Assembly (NCBI GenBank): GCA_964596775.1
Contig: CAZQVN010000002.1
Span: 62,001-126,000, forward strand
DNA from: CAZQVN01 sp964596775
Lineage (GTDB): Bacteria; Eisenbacteria; RBG-16-71-46; JABDJR01; JAWXBZ01
Reading direction: 5' to 3'
Length of the DNA stretch: 64,000 nt
The first letter of the stretch is position 1; each line of letters starts with the position of its first letter. The notes under the pieces are model-generated. The model did not search any database. It was given only the letters and a program-made list of their open reading frames with translations, and had not been told where the DNA came from. The position numbers were made by a program, and so were the translations under genes. Positions 61,330 to 64,000 of the stretch are shown here, in pieces.

Positions 61330-62422
61330 TGTTCGTTCCATCTTCCGTTTCCGCTCCACCGGCATTTTCCTTCTCGTCGTCGCCGCCTTCCTCTCCGGCG
61401 CGGGCTCCGCGGCTGCCGCGCCCCCCGGTCCGGACCCGGAGATCACCCTGTTTCCCGCCGAGCGACCGCTGCAGTTCGACACGAACCTGGGCCTCGTCGA
61501 GCGGGCCACGAACGAGGCCGTCGAGGAGGCGCTGGCCGGGCTGAGGCTCGATCCGGGATCCAAGATCCGGCTTCACGCGCTGACGAATCACGAGGCGTCG
61601 TGGTTCGTCGAGGACGTCATCGCCCGATTCCTCAGCGATCGCGGATACCAGGTTCACCTGGTGCCCAGGGAAAAGAAAAGCGCCGACACGCCGGCCGGAC
61701 CCGCGTCCGGCGGTGCGGACGGTTCGGGCGCGTCCAGCCTGGCCGAGGCCATGGCCCGTTCGAAGGGAACAGGACCATCGACGCCGGACGCCGCAGCGGA
61801 CAACGACACCCCGCCGGCCGGCGGGCCGGAATCCGGCGACGGCACGGCGGAGACCTCCGACGACGATCCCGCGGAAACTTCCGACGACGATCCCGCGGAA
61901 ACTTCCGGGGGTGCCCCGGCCGAAGACGTGGCCAATGCGCCCGAAGCCACGGCCGGATCCCCTCCCGGGCCGCGCGCAGCGCAGGGGCCGGGCCGGAAAC
62001 CCGGACCGGGCGCGCTGCAGGGAACCGTCGATCCGGAGGAGCCCGACCCGTCCGAGGTCATACCTATTCCCGAAGGGGAGGGGCTCGTGCTGACGTTCCG
62101 GCTCATCCAGTTCGGGGTCACCTACCACGACAGCTGGCGCCGCGGTTTCATGGGTCCCCGAGTCATCGAGCGGCTCGCTTCCGTGAACCTGTTCACCCGT
62201 CTCGTTTCGGGGAGCGCGGAGAACATTCTCTGGGTGGGCCAGGGGAAGTCCGAAAAGCTCGACATCGTCCCCCAGGCCAAGATCGACCTGCTCGAGGGGA
62301 TGTCCTACCCGTTCCGGAAACCGGAAATCCGCCAGAAACCTCTGTCCCGTTTCCTGGAGCCGGTTCTCGTCTCCAGCATCATCGGCGGCCTCGTCTTTCT
62401 TTTCTACACCAACCAGGACTGA
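61319..62422 (+). CDS. Hypothetical exported protein with acidic low-complexity linker
   Basis: A 367-residue protein, not recognised. GTG 61319 is preferred, with GGGGAGG 9 nt upstream; GTG 61301 would bury that site. An N-terminal hydrophobic segment (STGIFLLVVAAFLSGAGSA) suggests a signal peptide or anchor. A conserved-looking domain of about 90 residues is followed by a 130-residue Pro/Gly/Asp/Ser linker containing tandem TSDDDPAE units. A second folded region (LVLTFRLIQFGVTYHDSWRRG) follows, then a C-terminal membrane helix (VLVSSIIGGLVFLFYTN). Its place between rimO and bamD and its topology suggest an envelope function, possibly in lipoprotein or outer-membrane assembly; this is inference. 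Confidence 0.6.
   Translation: MSHDVRSIFRFRSTGIFLLVVAAFLSGAGSAAAAPPGPDPEITLFPAERPLQFDTNLGLVERATNEAVEEALAGLRLDPGSKIRLHALTNHEASWFVEDVIARFLSDRGYQVHLVPREKKSADTPAGPASGGADGSGASSLAEAMARSKGTGPSTPDAAADNDTPPAGGPESGDGTAETSDDDPAETSDDDPAETSGGAPAEDVANAPEATAGSPPGPRAAQGPGRKPGPGALQGTVDPEEPDPSEVIPIPEGEGLVLTFRLIQFGVTYHDSWRRGFMGPRVIERLASVNLFTRLVSGSAENILWVGQGKSEKLDIVPQAKIDLLEGMSYPFRKPEIRQKPLSRFLEPVLVSSIIGGLVFLFYTNQD
61853..61900 (+). repeat. Two tandem 24-bp units coding TSDDDPAE
   Basis: 61853-61876 and 61877-61900 differ at one base, and a partial third unit follows. The repeat is in frame and codes two TSDDDPAE octapeptides within the linker of the hypothetical envelope protein. Confidence 0.85.
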
Positions 62423-62426
62423 TGCC

Positions 62427-63266
62427 TTGATCCCAAACAGCGGCAAGCATGCTCTTCTCCGCGGTCTCTCGATCTGCCTGACGGCCGTTCTGCTGTCGGC
62501 CTGCGCGGCGGGAAACCGGAAGTTCGACATTCCGCCGGGCGCCCAGGATCCATTGACCGAGGCCCGCGCCGACGTCGAGACAGGCAGCAACACCAGCGCG
62601 ATCCTCAAGCTCACGACGTTTCTCCGGGACAATCCCGGGAGCGCGCTCGTCGACGAGGCGAAGTTCCTGCGCGGCCGCGCCTACCTGGCGGCCAAGGACC
62701 GCGTCCTGGCCGCCGACGATTTCCAGCGCGTCCTTTCCGATTATCCGCAGAGCCGTTACGCGGCCCAGTCCTCGTACCTGCTCGCCGTCTGCTACGACGG
62801 GCTGGCGCGACCGTCCCAGCTGGACCAGGACTGGACGGACAAGGCGATCGGCGCGTACCGGGGGTTCGCGGCACGCTACCCGGACCGGCCCGAGGCGGCG
62901 GAAGCGAAAAAGCGCGCGGCCGAACTGACCTGCCGGCTGGGAAAAAAGGCATATGAAAACGGGATCCTCTACCTCCGGATGAACGCCCTGGAAGCCTCAC
63001 GGATCTACTTCCGGAAGTCGATGAACGATTACCCGGATTGCGAGTGGGCCTGCCGGTCCTCGATCGGGCTCGGCGAGGCGGACATCAAGTCGCGCCGGTG
63101 GGCGGATGCCATCGAGCATCTCGGAAAGGCCGCGAACGAGTGTTCCGACGCGGGCATCAAGGAAAAGGCACGAAAGCTCATGGACAAGGCTCGCGAGGGG
63201 ATGGCCGAAACGGCAGAGTCGGCGGCGGAGGTCCCGGGACAACCCGATTCGTCCAGAGCCCAGTAG
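62427..63266 (+). CDS. bamD: BamD-like outer membrane assembly lipoprotein
   Basis: A 279-residue lipoprotein of the YfiO/BamD type, a TPR subunit of the beta-barrel assembly machine. The signal peptide ends in the lipobox LLSAC. TPR-like repeats follow (AKFLRGRAYLAAKDRVLAAD, DYPQSRYAAQSSYLLAVCYD, IYFRKSMNDYPDCEWACRS). The start is TTG 62427, 4 nt after the preceding stop; no ATG or GTG is available before the signal peptide. BamD itself is a five-TPR protein of about 245 residues, so the length is slightly greater. Another TPR lipoprotein role is possible. Confidence 0.8.
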   Translation: MIPNSGKHALLRGLSICLTAVLLSACAAGNRKFDIPPGAQDPLTEARADVETGSNTSAILKLTTFLRDNPGSALVDEAKFLRGRAYLAAKDRVLAADDFQRVLSDYPQSRYAAQSSYLLAVCYDGLARPSQLDQDWTDKAIGAYRGFAARYPDRPEAAEAKKRAAELTCRLGKKAYENGILYLRMNALEASRIYFRKSMNDYPDCEWACRSSIGLGEADIKSRRWADAIEHLGKAANECSDAGIKEKARKLMDKAREGMAETAESAAEVPGQPDSSRAQ

Positions 63267-63273
63267 GTCCCCC

Positions 63274-63855
63274 GTGAGAGTCGGAGTCTTCGGTGGCACG
63301 TTCGACCCCGTTCACTGGGGGCACCTCGTCCTGGCCGAGGAGGCCCTGGCCGCCGCGGCCCTGGACCGGATCCTTTTCGTGCCCGCCGGGGTGCCGCCCC
63401 ACAAGAGCGGCAGGACCCTGACCGCCTACGGACATCGCCTCACGATGACCCGTCTGGCCGTGCAGGACACGCCGGAGTTCGAGGTTTCCGACGTCGAGTC
63501 GATAGGGGACGGACCCCACTACTCGCTGGACACGCTGAACCGCATTTCGGCTTCCCGCCCCGGCGACGAGATCCTGTTCCTCCTCGGGTCCGACAGCCTT
63601 CTCGATCTTCCCGGATGGCGCGATCCGTCCGGAATCGTCGAGCGGTATCCGCTGGTCGTGCTGCCGCGCCCCGGCTTCGATCCCGGCCGCGCCGATCCTT
63701 CCTGCCTCAAGCGGGCCACGATCGTTGCCGGGGTGAGCGTTTCCGTCTCCTCCACCCTTGTCCGCAGCCGCATCCGCGACGGCCGTTCCCCCCGCTTTCT
63801 CGTGCCGCCGCCGGTTCTCGATTACGCGCTGCGGAACGGCCTCTACGGACCATGA
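63274..63855 (+). CDS. nadD: Nicotinate-nucleotide adenylyltransferase
   Basis: Makes deamido-NAD from nicotinate mononucleotide and ATP. The 193-residue protein has VGVFGGTFDPVHWGHL (HxGH-type motif), FVPAGVPPHK and the second nucleotide motif VSSTLVRSRIRDG. The start is GTG 63274, 7 nt after the bamD-like gene. The stop overlaps polA. Confidence 0.95.
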   Translation: MRVGVFGGTFDPVHWGHLVLAEEALAAAALDRILFVPAGVPPHKSGRTLTAYGHRLTMTRLAVQDTPEFEVSDVESIGDGPHYSLDTLNRISASRPGDEILFLLGSDSLLDLPGWRDPSGIVERYPLVVLPRPGFDPGRADPSCLKRATIVAGVSVSVSSTLVRSRIRDGRSPRFLVPPPVLDYALRNGLYGP

Positions 63856-64000
63856 GCGCCCCGGCCCGGGACGGGAAAGCCCGGCTGTTCCTCGTGGACG
63901 GCTCGGCGCTGGCCTACCGGTCGTTCTTCGCGCTGGGCCGCACTCCCCTCACCACGTCCTCCGGCGAGCTGACGGGGGCCGTTCTCGGTTTCGCGAACAC
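63852..64000 (+). CDS. polA: DNA polymerase I, 5' fragment (cut by window end)
   Basis: The first 49 codons of DNA polymerase I. The reading frame gives RLFLVDGSALAYRSFFALG and then TTSSGELTGAVLGFAN, the start of the 5'-3' exonuclease (flap endonuclease) domain. The ATG at 63852 overlaps the nadD stop. The gene continues beyond 64000. Confidence 0.9.
   Translation, partial: MSAPARDGKARLFLVDGSALAYRSFFALGRTPLTTSSGELTGAVLGFAN

Overview
The window is a GC-rich, gene-dense stretch of bacterial chromosome, almost certainly from a metagenome or draft assembly, since it contains one 100-N scaffold gap. The host is a diderm that makes lipopolysaccharide: it carries Kdo synthesis (kdsA, kdsB, kdsC, kdsD), an LpxL-type acyltransferase, LptC and LptB, BamD and rpoN. 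A giant secreted WNP-repeat protein ends in a FlgD-like/type IX-style sorting domain. Together with HPr kinase, a mannose-class PTS and GH57, this suggests an FCB-affiliated or neighbouring lineage such as Eisenbacteria/Krumholzibacteriota. That placement is inference; there is no rRNA gene to confirm it.

Layout, left to right. At 1-5.5 kb lie the end of mrdA, rodA, an orphan GAF histidine kinase and comF. At 5.7-9.8 kb a radical-SAM-like DUF2344 protein that has lost its cluster cysteines is followed by rng, then the N gap, whose two edges are identical for 55 nt. At 10.2-16 kb are a lipoprotein with a laminin-B-like domain and the 1604-residue repeat protein, built as two collinear 14-unit arrays around a Calx-beta domain. 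At 16.3-21 kb are rplU-rpmA, mdh, plsC, a two-gene YeeE/YedE transporter and a double GNAT. The minus-strand block at 21-27 kb has a GT4-GT4-TPR fusion, then sahR-ahcY of the SAM cycle with an AT-rich dyad upstream. At 27-37 kb is a mixed accessory region: secreted proteins, a monoheme porin-like protein, a phosphopantetheinyl transferase, an ECF sigma factor, DMT and AEC transporters, a GT-C-like membrane protein and a radical SAM protein.

The most notable object is that radical SAM gene (31746-33164, minus strand). Its apparent stop is a TGA between Cys and Ala-Glu-Pro codons. It reads C-U-A-E-P, the tail that defines the CUAEP/CCAEP radical SAM selenoprotein family. A perfect 7-bp hairpin with an AGUU loop, placed as a bacterial SECIS should be, follows the TGA. 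A conventional annotation would truncate the protein by 19 residues.

From 37 to 64 kb nearly everything is on the plus strand in tight, often 4-nt-overlapping operons. First comes kdsB-pyrG-kdsA-kdsC-kdsD (CMP-Kdo supply). An lpxL-lptC fusion, lptB, rpoN, hpf and hprK follow. Then come a complete mannose-family PTS (EIIA, EIIB, EIIC, EIID, HPr, EI) with a GH57 4-alpha-glucanotransferase-like enzyme between EIIB and EIIC, a phosphoglucose/phosphomannose isomerase and an NDP-sugar pyrophosphorylase. The end of the window holds metK, ftsK, rimO, a hypothetical gene, bamD, nadD and the start of polA.
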